64,000 bases of DNA from Glycomyces terrestris (GCF_003933745.1 NZ_RSEB01000003.1:558001-622000); one strand, 5' to 3'; shown: positions 34,938 through 44,491, numbered from the stretch's first letter. Made by a program: numbers and translations. The notes: generated by a model from the sequence alone, not told the origin.

Positions 34938-35861
34938 TCAGACCGCGGCCTTCGCCCGGTACGCGGTGGGGCTCGCGCCCTTGCGGCGCTTGAACGCGTT
35001 GCTGAACCCGAACTGGTCGGCGTAGCCCACGCTCCGGGCGACCTGCGCGACGGTGAGGTCGGGGTCGGCGAGGAGCTCCTCGGCGAGCTCCATGCGCCGC
35101 TTCGTCAGGTACGTCAGCGGCGGCTCGCCCATGATCTCGTTGAACCGCTTGGCGAGCAGCGCCCGCGACACCCCGGCCTCGGTCGCGAGCCCCGCCACCG
35201 TCCACGGCGCGGCGGGCCGGCTGTGGATGGCCTCCAGGGCGGGCCCGGCCACCGGGTCGGCGAAGCCCCGGTACCACGCCGGCGCCTGCTCCCCCTGCTG
35301 GTCGAACCAGGTGCGGAGCGTGCAGACGAGGCCCCAGTCGCAGAGGCGGTCGATGAACGCCTGCGTGCCGGGCTTGCGGGAGGCGAGGTCCATGGCGGAC
35401 GCGTCGAGCCAGGCGCACACGTCGGAGCCGTCGTCGACGACGAGCGCGGGCGGCAGCGCCCGGGTGAGCCGCTCGTGGCGGCGGCCCGAGGCCCGGTAGG
35501 CGCCCACGAACAGGTCGGTCGCCTCGCCCTCGCCGCCGAAGGGGGCGCCGGGGGTCTCCGGCCCGCACGCCTGGAGGTCGAAGCAGGTGAGCCAGTAGTC
35601 GAGGTGCGGGCGCTCGACGGACGCGGCGCTGTCGGCCATGCGGAAGGGCTCGTCGCCGCGCACGACCGCGGTCTGGCCCTCCTTGACGGGCACTTCGCTG
35701 CCGTCGGCGAGGAGGAGCACGCCGCCGCCGCGCGCGACGGTGATCATGGTGAGCGGGGCCCGGTCGTCGAACCGGACCACCCAGGGGGCCTTGAGGATCG
35801 CGTCCCCGAGGATCGCGCCCTCGGCGCGGATGCCGCCGAGGAGTTCACTGAGCGGGTCCAT
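34938..35861 (-). CDS. AraC-family transcriptional regulator with cupin-like sensor domain
   Basis: 307 residues from ATG at 35861 (MDPLSELLGGIRAEG). The N-terminal ~180 residues resemble the AraC_binding/cupin_6 domain (PWVVRFDDRAPLTMITVARGG). The C-terminal ~100 residues contain two helix-turn-helix units (WTVAGLATEAGVSRALLAKRF and LTVAQVARSVGYADQFGFSNAF) and the AraC signature ending KRRKGASPTAYRA. It is divergent from the flavodoxin-fold oxidoreductase at 35983 with a 121-bp shared region, so that gene is its most likely target. Confidence 0.93.
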   Translation of the reverse strand: MDPLSELLGGIRAEGAILGDAILKAPWVVRFDDRAPLTMITVARGGGVLLLADGSEVPVKEGQTAVVRGDEPFRMADSAASVERPHLDYWLTCFDLQACGPETPGAPFGGEGEATDLFVGAYRASGRRHERLTRALPPALVVDDGSDVCAWLDASAMDLASRKPGTQAFIDRLCDWGLVCTLRTWFDQQGEQAPAWYRGFADPVAGPALEAIHSRPAAPWTVAGLATEAGVSRALLAKRFNEIMGEPPLTYLTKRRMELAEELLADPDLTVAQVARSVGYADQFGFSNAFKRRKGASPTAYRAKAAV

Positions 35862-35982
35862 GCCCCCATGGTAGACGCTCGCGCATCGATCGGAGCGCTT
35901 CGCCCATCGCGCGTCCACGCCCTGGGGGCTGTACTGGTTCCAACGCACCACTGCGAACCCACCACTTCACTTGGAGGCCAGC

Positions 35983-36651
35983 ATGAACGCCGCTCCGACC
36001 GCCCTCGTCGTCGTCTCGCACCACCGGGCCGACTCCCTCACCGCGCACGTCGGCGACGTGGTCGCCGCCCGCCTCAAGGAGGCCGGGTACGAGGTCGACC
36101 TCCTCGACCTGCGCGCCGAGGGCTTCGACCCGCGCATGACCGAGGCCGACCAGCCCGACTGGGACGACCGCGACAAGGTGTACTCCGCGGAGGTGCGGGC
36201 GCACATGGCGCGCGTGCTCGCCGCGGACGTGATCGTCCCCGTGTTCCCCGTCTACTGGAACTCCGCGCCGGCGCTCCTCAAGGGCTGGGTGGACCGCGTG
36301 TGGAACTACGGCTTCGGGTACGGGCGCAGCAAGCCGCGGCTCGCCGGGAAGCGCATGCTGTGGCTCGGCCTGGCGGGCGCGGCCGAGGGCGACGAGTTCG
36401 CGGCGTGGATGCAGGAGACGCTCGAACGGGTGCTGCGGGAGGGGATCTCGTTCTACAACGGGATCACCGACGCGGCGGTCGCGGTCCTGTACGACACCGA
36501 GGGCGAGCCGCAGATCGTCGACGCCGACGGGAACTTCACGAAGGGCGAGGCCCTCACCGGCGACGCCCGCGCCGCGCACTACGCGGCCCTCGACCGCCGC
36601 GCCGAGGAGCACCTGGAGCGCTTCCTGGAGCTGGCGCCGCAAACGCTTTGA
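35983..36651 (+). CDS. NAD(P)H dehydrogenase (quinone)/flavodoxin-fold oxidoreductase
   Basis: 222 residues; the start at ATG 35983 is fixed by GGAGG 7 nt upstream. The N-terminus (TALVVVSHHRADSLTAHVGD) gives the flavin phosphate loop of the MdaB/KefF group. PVFPVYWNSAPALLKGWVDRVWNYGFGY matches the quinone-reductase active region. These FMN/FAD enzymes reduce quinones or other electrophiles by two electrons and often sit next to a dedicated regulator, here the divergent AraC gene. 32 bp separate it from the ABC-F gene downstream. Confidence 0.9.
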   Translation: MNAAPTALVVVSHHRADSLTAHVGDVVAARLKEAGYEVDLLDLRAEGFDPRMTEADQPDWDDRDKVYSAEVRAHMARVLAADVIVPVFPVYWNSAPALLKGWVDRVWNYGFGYGRSKPRLAGKRMLWLGLAGAAEGDEFAAWMQETLERVLREGISFYNGITDAAVAVLYDTEGEPQIVDADGNFTKGEALTGDARAAHYAALDRRAEEHLERFLELAPQTL

Positions 36652-36683
36652 CGGGCGCTCCCGGGCCCGTCCACAATCGCGGG

Positions 36684-38333
36684 ATGGGATTCGTGGACCT
36701 GGCAGGCGTGCGGTACGTGCTCGGGGACGGGCGGACCCTGTTCTCGGACGTGTCGTTCCGCATCGGCGAGGGCGCCAAGGTGGCCCTCATCGGCGCGAAC
36801 GGCACCGGGAAGACGACCCTACTGCGGATCGTCACCGGCGACCTCACCCCGGAGGCGGGAACCGTCTCGCATTCGGGCGGGCTCGGCGTCATGCGCCAGC
36901 TCGTGGGCATGCGCGAGGGCGAGCGGCCCCTGGGCGACCTCGCGGCCGAACTGGGGCCGCCGCGGCTGCGCGCGGTGTGGGAGCGGCGGCGCCGGGCCGA
37001 GGCCCGGATCGCGGCCGGCGGCGGCAGCGAGCGCGACCAGCTCGCGTACGCGCAGGCCCTCGCCGACTGGGGCGAGGCCGGCGGCTACGAGTTCGAGGTC
37101 GTGTGCGACACCGTCGCGGTCGCGGTCCTCGGGCGGCCGTGGACGGAGGTCGAGCAGCGGCCGCTGCGGACCCTCTCGGGCGGCGAGCAGAAGCGGTTCG
37201 CGCTCCACCTGCTGCTGCGCGGCCGCGACGAGGTCCTGGTCCTCGACGAGCCGGACAACTTCCTCGACGTCCCCGCCAAGCGCGAACTGGAGCAGGCGAT
37301 CCGCGAGTCGGAGAAGTCGATCCTGTTCGTCTCGCACGACCGGGAGGTCCTCGCGAACGCCGCCGACCGGATCGTGACCCTGGAGGCGGGCACGGCGTGG
37401 ACGCACGGCGGCGGGTTCGCGTCCTGGCACGAGGCGCGGTCCTCGCGGCACGAGCGGTTCGAGGAGCTGCGCCGCCGCTGGGACGAGGAGCACCAGAAGC
37501 TGCGCGAGCTCATGCTCATGTACAAGGCGAAGGCCGCGTACAACGACGGCATGGCCTCCCGGTACCGGGCCGCGCAGACGCGGCTGCGGAAGTTCGAGGA
37601 GGCCGGGCCGCCGCCGCTGCCCCCGCGCGAGCAGGACATCCGCGTGAAGCTGGAGGGCGGGCGCACCGGCCGGCGGGCCGTGGTGTGCGAGCGGCTGGAG
37701 CTGGAGGACCTGACGTTCCCGTTCGACCTGGAGGTCTGGTACGGCGACCGGGTCGCGGTCCTGGGCGCCAACGGCACCGGGAAGTCGCACTTCCTGCGGC
37801 TGCTCGCGCAGGGCGGCACCGACCCGGAGGCGGGCGTCGCCCCGGAGCGCCGACTCGACCCGGTGCGGCACGAGGGCACGGCCCGCCTGGGCGCCCGGGT
37901 GCGGCCGGGGCACTTCTCGCAGACGCACGAGCATCCGGAGTTCGCGGGCCGCTCGCTGCGGGAGATCCTGTGGGACGGCGACCGGGACCGGCCGTCGCTG
38001 GAGCGCTCGCGGGCGATGAGCGCCCTGTCGCGCTACGAGCTCGCGCTCCAGTCCGAGCAGGACTTCGCGACGCTGTCGGGCGGCCAGCAGGCCCGGTTCA
38101 TGGTGCTGCTGCTGGAGCTGTCGGGCGCGACGTGCCTGCTGCTGGACGAGCCGACCGACAACCTGGACCTGGCGAGCGCGGAGGCGCTCGAGGAGGGCCT
38201 GAAGTCGTTCGAGGGCACGGTGATCGCGGTGACGCACGACCGGTGGTTCACGCGCGGCTTCGACCGGTTCGTGGTGTTCGGGCAGGACGGCGAGGTCGTG
38301 GAGTCGGACGAGCCGGTGTGGGACGTGCGCTAG
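36684..38333 (+). CDS. ABC-F family ATP-binding protein
   Basis: 549 residues from ATG at 36684. Two ABC domains lie on one chain without membrane segments: the first with GANGTGKTTLL and LSGGEQKRFALHLLL, the second with GANGTGKSHFL and LSGGQQARFMVLLLEL, each with Walker B (VLDEP, LLDEP). The charged linker of about 80 residues between them (RRRWDEEHQKLRELML onwards) is the P-site tRNA interaction motif region. ABC-F proteins act on the ribosome, either as translation factors or as antibiotic-protection proteins. The second domain has a His instead of the usual Thr after GKS. The subgroup is not assignable by eye. Confidence 0.95.
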   Translation: MGFVDLAGVRYVLGDGRTLFSDVSFRIGEGAKVALIGANGTGKTTLLRIVTGDLTPEAGTVSHSGGLGVMRQLVGMREGERPLGDLAAELGPPRLRAVWERRRRAEARIAAGGGSERDQLAYAQALADWGEAGGYEFEVVCDTVAVAVLGRPWTEVEQRPLRTLSGGEQKRFALHLLLRGRDEVLVLDEPDNFLDVPAKRELEQAIRESEKSILFVSHDREVLANAADRIVTLEAGTAWTHGGGFASWHEARSSRHERFEELRRRWDEEHQKLRELMLMYKAKAAYNDGMASRYRAAQTRLRKFEEAGPPPLPPREQDIRVKLEGGRTGRRAVVCERLELEDLTFPFDLEVWYGDRVAVLGANGTGKSHFLRLLAQGGTDPEAGVAPERRLDPVRHEGTARLGARVRPGHFSQTHEHPEFAGRSLREILWDGDRDRPSLERSRAMSALSRYELALQSEQDFATLSGGQQARFMVLLLELSGATCLLLDEPTDNLDLASAEALEEGLKSFEGTVIAVTHDRWFTRGFDRFVVFGQDGEVVESDEPVWDVR

Positions 38334-38349
38334 GGGCGCGGGGGCGCGA

Positions 38350-38380
38350 CCGGGACCGCTCTGGTGGCCGGCGGTCCCGG
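38350..38380 (+). terminator. Hairpin terminator of the ABC-F gene
   Basis: A perfect 10-bp stem CCGGGACCGC/GCGGTCCCGG with an 11-nt loop, 16 bp after the stop. Confidence 0.65.
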
Positions 38381-38394
38381 CCGCGCGTCTGGAG

Positions 38395-38422
38395 GGCCCG
38401 CCCGGGCGCGGTCGGGCGGGCC
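38395..38422 (-). terminator. Hairpin terminator of the P450/ferredoxin operon
   Basis: A perfect 10-bp stem GGCCCGCCCG/CGGGCGGGCC with an 8-nt loop, directly after the ferredoxin stop on the minus strand. Confidence 0.65.
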
Positions 38423-38425
38423 GGG

Positions 38426-38614
38426 TCAGCGGAGGGCGATGACGCCGGCGGGGCACAGCTCCGCGGCGGCGGTGACCGCCGGTTCGCCGTCGGGCGCTTC
38501 GGGTTCGGTGACGAGGACGCGGCCGTCGGCCTCGTCCTGGTCGAACCAGTCGGGGGCGGTGAGCGCGCACATGCCCGAGCTCGTGCACGCCTGCCGGTCG
38601 GCCTCGATCCTCAC
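38426..38614 (-). CDS. [3Fe-4S]-type ferredoxin, P450 partner
   Basis: 62 residues. The cluster ligands are Cys in CTSSGMC (two cysteines five residues apart) and a distal CP in LCPAGV. This three-cysteine pattern is that of the small ferredoxins that feed electrons to actinobacterial P450s. It starts MRIEADRQACTSSGMC from ATG at 38614 and lies 121 bp after the P450 gene on the same strand, so it very likely donates electrons to it, with a reductase encoded elsewhere. Confidence 0.95.
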   Translation of the reverse strand: MRIEADRQACTSSGMCALTAPDWFDQDEADGRVLVTEPEAPDGEPAVTAAAELCPAGVIALR

Positions 38615-38735
38615 GGCGGCGCTCCGTGTCGGACCCCCGTGCTCTGCTTGGGGGACGGTCCGCGGGCGACGGCGCGGACCGCCGACGGGTCCGCCGCGGC
38701 GCGCCTCGCCGGGCGGTGGTGCGCCATGCGGCGGC

Positions 38736-39938
38736 TCACCACTCGACCGGGAGGGTGTGGACCCCGTAGACGGCCATGTCGCTGCGCATGGGGATCTGGT
38801 CGGAGGGCACGGCGAGCCGGAGCCCGGGGAACGCCTCCAGGAGCTTCGCGAAGCCGATGCGCATCTCGACGCGGGCGAGCTGCTGGCCGACGCACTGGTG
38901 GACGCCGTGCCCGAACGCCATGTGGCCCTGGGCGTCGCGGCCGAGGTCGAGCGCGTCCGGGCGCTCGTACCTGCCGGGGTCGCGGTTGGCGGCGTGGAGG
39001 GCGACGGTGACGTGCTGGCCGGCGGTGATGCGGTGCCCGTCGATCTCGGCGTCCTCCTTCGCGATCCGCATGACGCCGTTGTGGGCGACGGTGAGGTAGC
39101 GCAGGAGCTCCTCGACGGCGCCGGGCATGAGGCCGGGCTCGGCGCGGAGCCGTTCGAGCTGCGCCGGGTGCTCGAGGAGGGTCATGGTGCCGAGGGCGAG
39201 CATGTTCGCGGTGGTCTCGTGGCCGGCGACGAGGAGGATGAGCGCCATCCCGGCGGCCTCGACGTCGTGGAGGTCGGGGTCGGCGGCGAACGCGGAGACC
39301 ATGTCGTCGCCGGGGTTCGCGCGCTTGGCGGGCACGAGGTCGATGAGGTACCCGAAGATCTCGGCCATCGCCTTGTTGCGGTCCTCGACGGACAGGGACA
39401 GGTCGAGCATGTTCGCCGAGTTCCCCTGGAACGCGGCGCGGTCGGCGTAGGGGACGCCGAGCATCTCGCAGATGACGAGCGAGGGCACGGGGAGCGCGAA
39501 CTCCCTGACGAGGTCGGCGCCGGGCCCGGCGGCCCGGAGGGCGGCGATCCGCTCGTCGACGATGTCGGCGACGCGCGGTTCGAGCTCCTTCATGCGCTTG
39601 ACGGTGAACACGCCGGTGACCTTGCGGCGCAGCCGGGTGTGCTCGGGCGGGTCGAAGAAGAGGAAGAACCCGGGCGGCACCTGGTCGGTGATGGACACGA
39701 ACACGTGCGGGAGCTCGGTCGGGGAGCGGGTGAAGCGCTCGCCGGTGACGAACCGCGGGTCGGCGAGGACCTTGCGGCCGGCGGCGTGGCCGGTGACGAG
39801 CCACCCCTCGACGCCGTCGGGGTAGTACCTGATGGGCCGGATCGGCCGGTCCTGGAGCTCCAGGAGCGCGGCGGGCGGGTCGTAGCGGGTCTGGCGCTCG
39901 TAGGGCATCCCGTAGGGGAGGACTTCAGCATCGGACAT
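38736..39938 (-). CDS. Cytochrome P450
   Basis: 400 residues from ATG at 39938, chosen over the longer frame because AGGAGA lies 6-7 nt upstream. Class I bacterial P450 features: I-helix LLVAGHETT (about residue 240; the acidic-alcohol pair reads HET-T), K-helix ExxR in EELLRYL, and heme loop FGHGVHQCVGQQLA with cysteine ligand near 349. It resembles the CYP105/CYP107-like actinobacterial group, but the substrate is unknown. The ferredoxin follows. No biosynthetic cluster surrounds it, which makes a xenobiotic or stand-alone tailoring role equally possible. Confidence 0.97.
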   Translation of the reverse strand: MSDAEVLPYGMPYERQTRYDPPAALLELQDRPIRPIRYYPDGVEGWLVTGHAAGRKVLADPRFVTGERFTRSPTELPHVFVSITDQVPPGFFLFFDPPEHTRLRRKVTGVFTVKRMKELEPRVADIVDERIAALRAAGPGADLVREFALPVPSLVICEMLGVPYADRAAFQGNSANMLDLSLSVEDRNKAMAEIFGYLIDLVPAKRANPGDDMVSAFAADPDLHDVEAAGMALILLVAGHETTANMLALGTMTLLEHPAQLERLRAEPGLMPGAVEELLRYLTVAHNGVMRIAKEDAEIDGHRITAGQHVTVALHAANRDPGRYERPDALDLGRDAQGHMAFGHGVHQCVGQQLARVEMRIGFAKLLEAFPGLRLAVPSDQIPMRSDMAVYGVHTLPVEW

Positions 39939-40071
39939 GCGACATCTCCTGTGCGCGAACACGATTCGGCCATCGTGTGGTCCCCACCACAAAGGAGCCT
40001 AGGTCGGTTCGCGCTGGGGCGCAACGGCCGGGGACCGCCGTGTCCTAGATCCGACAGTCCCCGCCGCGCGC

Positions 40072-40899
40072 CTACTGGAGGTCGAGGAGCTCCTCGATGT
40101 ACTGGGCGACGCCGTCGTCGTTGTTGCCGGCGGGCGCGATCTCGCTCGCGGCGGACTGCACCCACGGGTGCCCGTTCGGCATCGCCACGGAGTGCCCGGC
40201 GGCCTTGATCATCGACAGGTCGTTCGTGGCATCGCCGAAGACGAGCACGTCGGACCAGTCGATGCCGAACTTGTCGAGCACGACCTGGATCCCGGCGGCC
40301 TTGGTGACGCCGACGGGGCAGACCTCGAGCATGCCGACGCCAGACTCGGTGACGGTGACGAGGTCGGGGTCGACGACGTCCTGGGCGGCGACGAGGAGCT
40401 CGGGCCCGGTGAAGCTGTCGGACACGAAGTAGCCCTTGACCATCGGGCCGCTGAACGCGACGTCCCGGGGCGCGGTCTCGAGCCGCACGGCCGTCCACGG
40501 CCAGTCGGGCATCGGGTCGCCGGTGAGGGCCCGGTCGGGGTCGGCGGGCTCGGCGATCGCCCGCAGCGGCCCGACCTCGGCCTCGATGAGCCGCAGGGCC
40601 TCGCGGAGGACCGCGCCGTCCACGGACCGGTCGGCGAGCTCGACGACGGTGTCGTCGTACCGGCACTCGTACACGAACGCGCCCTGGGCCATGACGAGGA
40701 AGTCGGCGGACGGGACGTCGTTGCGGCACAGGTCGAGCAGGCGCGGGCCGCGGCCGGTGGCGCCGACGAGGATGACCCCGGAGGCGGCGAGGCGCTTGAG
40801 CGCGGCCATGGTCCGGGGGGACACGGTCTCGTCGGAGCGCACGACCGTCCCGTCGAGGTCCGTGGCGACGAGTCTGGGGAGCCGGGCCAGTTGGATCAT
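40072..40899 (-). CDS. HAD-superfamily (Cof-type) hydrolase
   Basis: 275 residues from ATG at 40899, with GAGGAGG 5 nt upstream. Motif I is VATDLDGTVV (nucleophile Asp), motif II GATGRGP, and motifs III/IV are around VTKAAGIQVVL and FGDATNDLSM. The large cap between them is of the Cof/type IIB kind. Such enzymes dephosphorylate small phosphorylated metabolites, sugar phosphates or flavin precursors. It lies next to a second Cof-type gene on the same strand with a 62-bp gap. The two look like an old duplication. Confidence 0.93.
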   Translation of the reverse strand: MIQLARLPRLVATDLDGTVVRSDETVSPRTMAALKRLAASGVILVGATGRGPRLLDLCRNDVPSADFLVMAQGAFVYECRYDDTVVELADRSVDGAVLREALRLIEAEVGPLRAIAEPADPDRALTGDPMPDWPWTAVRLETAPRDVAFSGPMVKGYFVSDSFTGPELLVAAQDVVDPDLVTVTESGVGMLEVCPVGVTKAAGIQVVLDKFGIDWSDVLVFGDATNDLSMIKAAGHSVAMPNGHPWVQSAASEIAPAGNNDDGVAQYIEELLDLQ

Positions 40900-40961
40900 G
40901 CGTCCTCCTCGGTAGTCTCGACCCGCTGCCGCGAATCTCGTTCGTCGTACGCCCGTCCGGC

Positions 40962-41804
40962 TCAGGGGAACCAGCGGGCCAGCACCTTCGCGACGCCGTC
41001 CTCCCACACCGAGGGCGCGACCTCGTCCGCGGCCGCGCGCACGTCGGGGTCGGCCTGTCCCATCGCGACGGCGTGTCCGGCCCACGCGAACATGGTCAGG
41101 TCGTTGTGGGCGTCGCCGAAGACCACGGTGTCGGCCGATGATACGCCGTAGCGCTCGGCGATGCGGGCGATGCCGGTGGCCTTGCTGACGCCGGGCGGGC
41201 CGATGTCGACCCAGCCGTTGTAGCCGACCTCCACGTGATACGCGAGCGGGTCGAGCCCGGCGCCCTGCGCGAGGCGCAGCGCGTGGGGGCAGCGGCTCGC
41301 GCTCCCGTACCGGTTGTCGGAGGCGACGCGGGCGACGATCCGGGCGGCGGGCCGCTCCAGGATGTCGTCGAGGTCGATGACCCCGGCCCATTTGGCGTGG
41401 AAGTCGCGTTTGAAGCCCTTGGTGTGCCACCAGCCGTCGAGGCCGTGCGCGACGGCGAACTCGACCGCGGGGTCGGCGGCGAGGAACGCCTCGATCGCGG
41501 CGCGCGTGTCGACGACCGCTTCGTGCGAGACCTCGCCGAGCGCCAGGTCGTACTCGGCGGCGCCGTGGTTCGCGGACGCGAACCCGTCGTCCAGGCCGAG
41601 GTCGGCGGCGGTGCGGACGGTGCCCCACAGGGCCCGGCCGGTGACGACCGCGACGGGCACGCCGGCCTCCCGGACCTTCGCGACCGCCGCGACGACGGCC
41701 GGGGAGGGCGTGGTGAGCTGCTCGTGGTGGTAGTCGACGACGGTGCCGTCCAGGTCGACGGCGACGAGCTTCGGGGGCTGCTCTCTCAACGCGGCGGGGG
41801 ACAC
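40962..41804 (-). CDS. HAD-superfamily (Cof-type) hydrolase
   Basis: 280 residues from GTG at 41804. Motif I is VAVDLDGTVVDYH, motif II VTGRAL, motif III VSKATGIARIAER and motif IV FGDAHNDLTMF (a His where the paralogue has a Thr). Same fold and likely same reaction class as the gene at 40072-40899, which follows it. Substrate not known. Transcribed divergently from the DUF488 gene. Confidence 0.93.
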   Translation of the reverse strand: MSPAALREQPPKLVAVDLDGTVVDYHHEQLTTPSPAVVAAVAKVREAGVPVAVVTGRALWGTVRTAADLGLDDGFASANHGAAEYDLALGEVSHEAVVDTRAAIEAFLAADPAVEFAVAHGLDGWWHTKGFKRDFHAKWAGVIDLDDILERPAARIVARVASDNRYGSASRCPHALRLAQGAGLDPLAYHVEVGYNGWVDIGPPGVSKATGIARIAERYGVSSADTVVFGDAHNDLTMFAWAGHAVAMGQADPDVRAAADEVAPSVWEDGVAKVLARWFP

Positions 41805-41933
41805 GCTTCAACGGTAGCCCTTCCGCGGTGAACGGCGGGGTGTCGAGCGGCTGAACTCACGTGGCCGGCCTCATGAAAGCTGCAATCGCACCAAACCCAC
41901 CCATCGGGGGGCGCGGAGGCATACCGTGCGTAC

Positions 41934-42299
41934 ATGGCCGACATCACGATCGAACGCGTCTACGACTACCGCCGGGACCCGCAGCGGGCCGGGACGGTGT
42001 TCCTGGTCGACCGGCTGTGGCCGCGCGGCGTGAGCAAGGAGGACCTCGCGGGGGTCGAGTGGGCCCAGGACGCGGCGCCCTCCCACAACCTGCGCATCTG
42101 GTTCGGGCACATGGCCGACCGCTTCGAGGAGTTCACCGGCCGCTACCGCAGCGAACTCGACGGCCACCCCGAGCGCGCCGAACCCCTCCTCGCCGCCGCC
42201 CGCCAAGGCCCCGTCACGCTCCTGTACGCCGCCAAGGACACCGAGGTCAACCACGCCCACGTCCTGAAGGCCTGGCTCGAAGACCAGCTCGACGGGTAG
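41934..42299 (+). CDS. DUF488 family protein
   Basis: 121 residues, the normal size for this family (YeaO-like). Family text is clear: RVYDYRRDPQRAGTVFLVDRLWPRGVSKEDL, then WFGHMADRFEEFTGRY and LLYAAKDTEVNHAHVL. The function is unknown; some members are thought to be metal- or nucleotide-related. Followed by the tandem repeat region. Confidence 0.9.
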   Translation: MADITIERVYDYRRDPQRAGTVFLVDRLWPRGVSKEDLAGVEWAQDAAPSHNLRIWFGHMADRFEEFTGRYRSELDGHPERAEPLLAAARQGPVTLLYAAKDTEVNHAHVLKAWLEDQLDG

Positions 42300-42308
42300 C
42301 CGGCTCCG

Positions 42309-42590
42309 GAATGTCGGACCCCCGTGTCAGGTGTTGAACCGGGGGCCCGCGGAACGCCGCTCCCAGGCTCGGCCCCTGCCCGCGAACCGAAGCGAACCGC
42401 GAAGGCCGTGACCGCCGAATGTCGCACCCTCGTGTCAGGGTGTTGAACCGGGGGCCTAGTGCGCGGCTTCCCGCGGCTCCGCCCCTGCCCGAAAACCGGC
42501 CCCGGCCCCGAATGTCGGACCCCTGTGCCAAGGTTTGGAACCGGGGGCCCGCGACATGGCCCTCTGCGGCTCGACTCCTGCCTTCGAACC
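42309..42590 (+). repeat. Three degenerate tandem copies (~100 bp) containing a REP-like imperfect palindrome
   Basis: Copies begin at 42309, 42417 and 42510. Each starts GAATGTCGSACCCYYGTGYC, followed after a variable GTT-containing spacer by GAACCGGGGGCC, and each continues with a looser half like CTCSRCYCCTGCC..GAACCG. GGACCCCCG and CGGGGGCCC in the core can pair as an imperfect 9-bp stem. No protein-coding frame explains them. Copies of the core also occur at 44411 and 60285 in the opposite orientation. Confidence 0.85.
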
Positions 42591-42592
42591 GC

Positions 42593-42627
42593 AAGCGGCC
42601 CGCCGGCGACAGACCGGCGGGCCGCTT
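42593..42627. terminator. Strong hairpin terminator downstream of serS
   Basis: A perfect 14-bp stem AAGCGGCCCGCCGG/CCGGCGGGCCGCTT with a 7-nt loop, 12 bp beyond the serS stop on minus. It may also stop read-through from the repeats on plus. Confidence 0.8.
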
Positions 42628-42638
42628 CGCTTGCGGCG

Positions 42639-43898
42639 CTACTTCTTCGGCTCCAGGACTTCCTTGCCGAGGAACGGCTGGAGCGCCTTCGGCACCCGCA
42701 CCGTCCCGTCCGGGAGCTGGTGGTTCTCCAGGATCGCCACGATCCACCGCGTCGTCGCCAGCGTCCCGTTCAGGGTCGCGGCGACCGCGTTGCGGCCCTG
42801 CTCGTCGCGGTACTTCACGTTCAGGCGGCGCGCCTGGAACGTCGTGCAGTTCGAGGTCGAGGTCAGCTCCCGGTACCGGCCCTGCGTCGGCACCCACGCC
42901 TCGCAGTCGAACTTCCGGGCCGCCGAGGTCCCCAGGTCGCCCGCGGCGACGTCGATGACCCGGTACGGCAGCTCCATCTTCTGAAGCATCTGCTCCTCAT
43001 AGGACAGCAGCTGCTCGTGCTCGGCCTCCGCGTCCTCCGGCCGGCAGTACGAGAACATCTCGACCTTGTCGAACTGGTGCACCCGGATGATCCCCCGAGT
43101 GTCCTTCCCGTACGAGCCCGCCTCGCGGCGGAAGCACGACGACCAGCCCGCGTACCGGCGCGGCCGCGTCAGCTCGCCGAGGTTCTCGCCCGAGTGGTAC
43201 GCCGCCAGCGGCACCTCCGAGGTCCCGACCAGGTACTGCTCGTCGCGCTCGAGGTAGTAGATCTCGTCGGCGTGCTCGCCGAGGAAACCGGTGCCCTCCA
43301 TGGCGTCCGGGCGCACCAGGACCGGCGGAATCATCGGCATGAACCCGGTCTCGACCGCCTGCTGCATCGCGAGGTTGAGCATCGCGAGCTGGAGCAGCGC
43401 GCCGTCGCCGGTCAGGTAGTAGAAGCGCGAGCCGGAGACCTTCGCGCCCCGCTCGGTGTCGAGCAGGCCGAGCGCGGTCCCGAGCTCGAGGTGGTCCTTC
43501 GGGTCCTCGAACTCGGGGCGCTCGCCGACCTCGCGCAGCACGATGTAGTCGTCCTCGCCGCCGGCGGGCGCGCCCTCGGCGACCAGGTTCGGGATGGCCT
43601 TCCCGGCCGCGTCGAACGCCGCGGCCGTCGCGGTCACCCGCGCCTCGGCCTCCTTGACCTCGGCCGCGAGCGTCTTGGTGCGCTCGAGCAGGGCCTGCTT
43701 CTCGTCGGCTGCGGCGCCGGCGATCTTCTTGCCCAGCCCCTTCTGCTCGGCGCGGAGCGACTCGAAGGACTGGAGGGCACTGCGGTGGTCGGCGTCGGCG
43801 GAGAGGAGGGCGTCGACGGCGTCGGGGGACGCGCCCCTCTTGCGCTGGCTGTCGCGATAGGCGTCAGGGTGCTCTCGCAGTGCTCGCAGATCAATCAC
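42639..43898 (-). CDS. serS: Serine--tRNA ligase
   Basis: About 419 residues. The start chosen is GTG at 43898 (reading [12 protein letters not shown], the usual N-terminus); a GTG two codons upstream is possible. The N-terminal coiled-coil arm (about 35-100) contacts the long arm of tRNA-Ser. Class II motifs: motif 2 [23 protein letters not shown] and motif 3 with [18 protein letters not shown], with TSEVPL before motif 2. Full length. Terminator follows. Confidence 0.98.
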   Translation of the reverse strand: MIDLRALREHPDAYRDSQRKRGASPDAVDALLSADADHRSALQSFESLRAEQKGLGKKIAGAAADEKQALLERTKTLAAEVKEAEARVTATAAAFDAAGKAIPNLVAEGAPAGGEDDYIVLREVGERPEFEDPKDHLELGTALGLLDTERGAKVSGSRFYYLTGDGALLQLAMLNLAMQQAVETGFMPMIPPVLVRPDAMEGTGFLGEHADEIYYLERDEQYLVGTSEVPLAAYHSGENLGELTRPRRYAGWSSCFRREAGSYGKDTRGIIRVHQFDKVEMFSYCRPEDAEAEHEQLLSYEEQMLQKMELPYRVIDVAAGDLGTSAARKFDCEAWVPTQGRYRELTSTSNCTTFQARRLNVKYRDEQGRNAVAATLNGTLATTRWIVAILENHQLPDGTVRVPKALQPFLGKEVLEPKK

Positions 43899-43951
43899 GT
43901 CCACAGATTACCGGCCGGGCCCGCGGGCTCCCCAGCGCATATTGTGGGCGT

Positions 43952-44305
43952 GTGGCGGTAGATATGGACGAGGCGGACTTCGAGGCGGCGGTCGCCGACG
44001 CGCTCGACTCGGTGCCGCAGGAGCTGATGGCGATGCTGGACAACGTCGTGATCCTGGTCGACGAGGAGCCCGAGGGCGCCGACCGGGAACTCCTCGGGCT
44101 GTACCAGGGCACGGCCCTGACCGACCGCGGCTGGGAGTACGGCGGGGTCCTGCCCGACACGATCACGATCTACCGCGGCCCGACCCTGCGCATGTGCTCG
44201 ACGCCCGAAGAGGTCGTCGAGGAGGTCGCGGTGACGGTGGTCCACGAGATCGCCCACCACTTCGGCATCGAGGAGGAGCGCCTCCACGAACTCGGCTGGG
44301 GCTGA
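43952..44305 (+). CDS. Metallopeptidase family protein (minimal zincin)
   Basis: 117 residues from GTG at 43952; ATG at 43964 is an alternative. The zinc-binding HExxH reads VVHEIAHHFGIEEERLHELGW near residues 96-115, with the following glutamate typical of this small zincin family (PF06262-like). Family text DNVVILVDEEP and LLGLYQGTALTDR precedes it. The substrate is unknown. Divergent from serS across about 50 bp. Confidence 0.92.
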   Translation: MAVDMDEADFEAAVADALDSVPQELMAMLDNVVILVDEEPEGADRELLGLYQGTALTDRGWEYGGVLPDTITIYRGPTLRMCSTPEEVVEEVAVTVVHEIAHHFGIEEERLHELGWG

Positions 44306-44410
44306 CTGGTCAGGCGCCCGTCCGGCCAGACTGCCCAGGCGGGGCGACCCTTCGCCGGGCGTTTCGAGGGCACACCAAGCCGCTGTTTCGCCGGGCGTGC
44401 CGCCCAATCT

Positions 44411-44452
44411 GCGGGCCCCCGGTTCAACGACCGTGCCACAGGGGTCCGACAT
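44411..44452 (-). repeat. Dispersed REP-like palindrome, inverted copy
   Basis: On the minus strand it reads GATGTCGGACCCCTGTGGCA ... GTTGAACCGGGGGCCCGC, nearly the same as the three tandem copies at 42.3 kb. It lies 106 bp after the metallopeptidase stop in a 246-bp gap. Confidence 0.85.
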
Positions 44453-44491
44453 CGCATGTGCGCCGCAGACGCGAGGGATGCACGGGAATGA

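Noticed and set aside
42309..42590. Short CRISPR array
   Set aside because: Copies are degenerate, the spacing is irregular, the spacers are related to each other and no cas genes are near.
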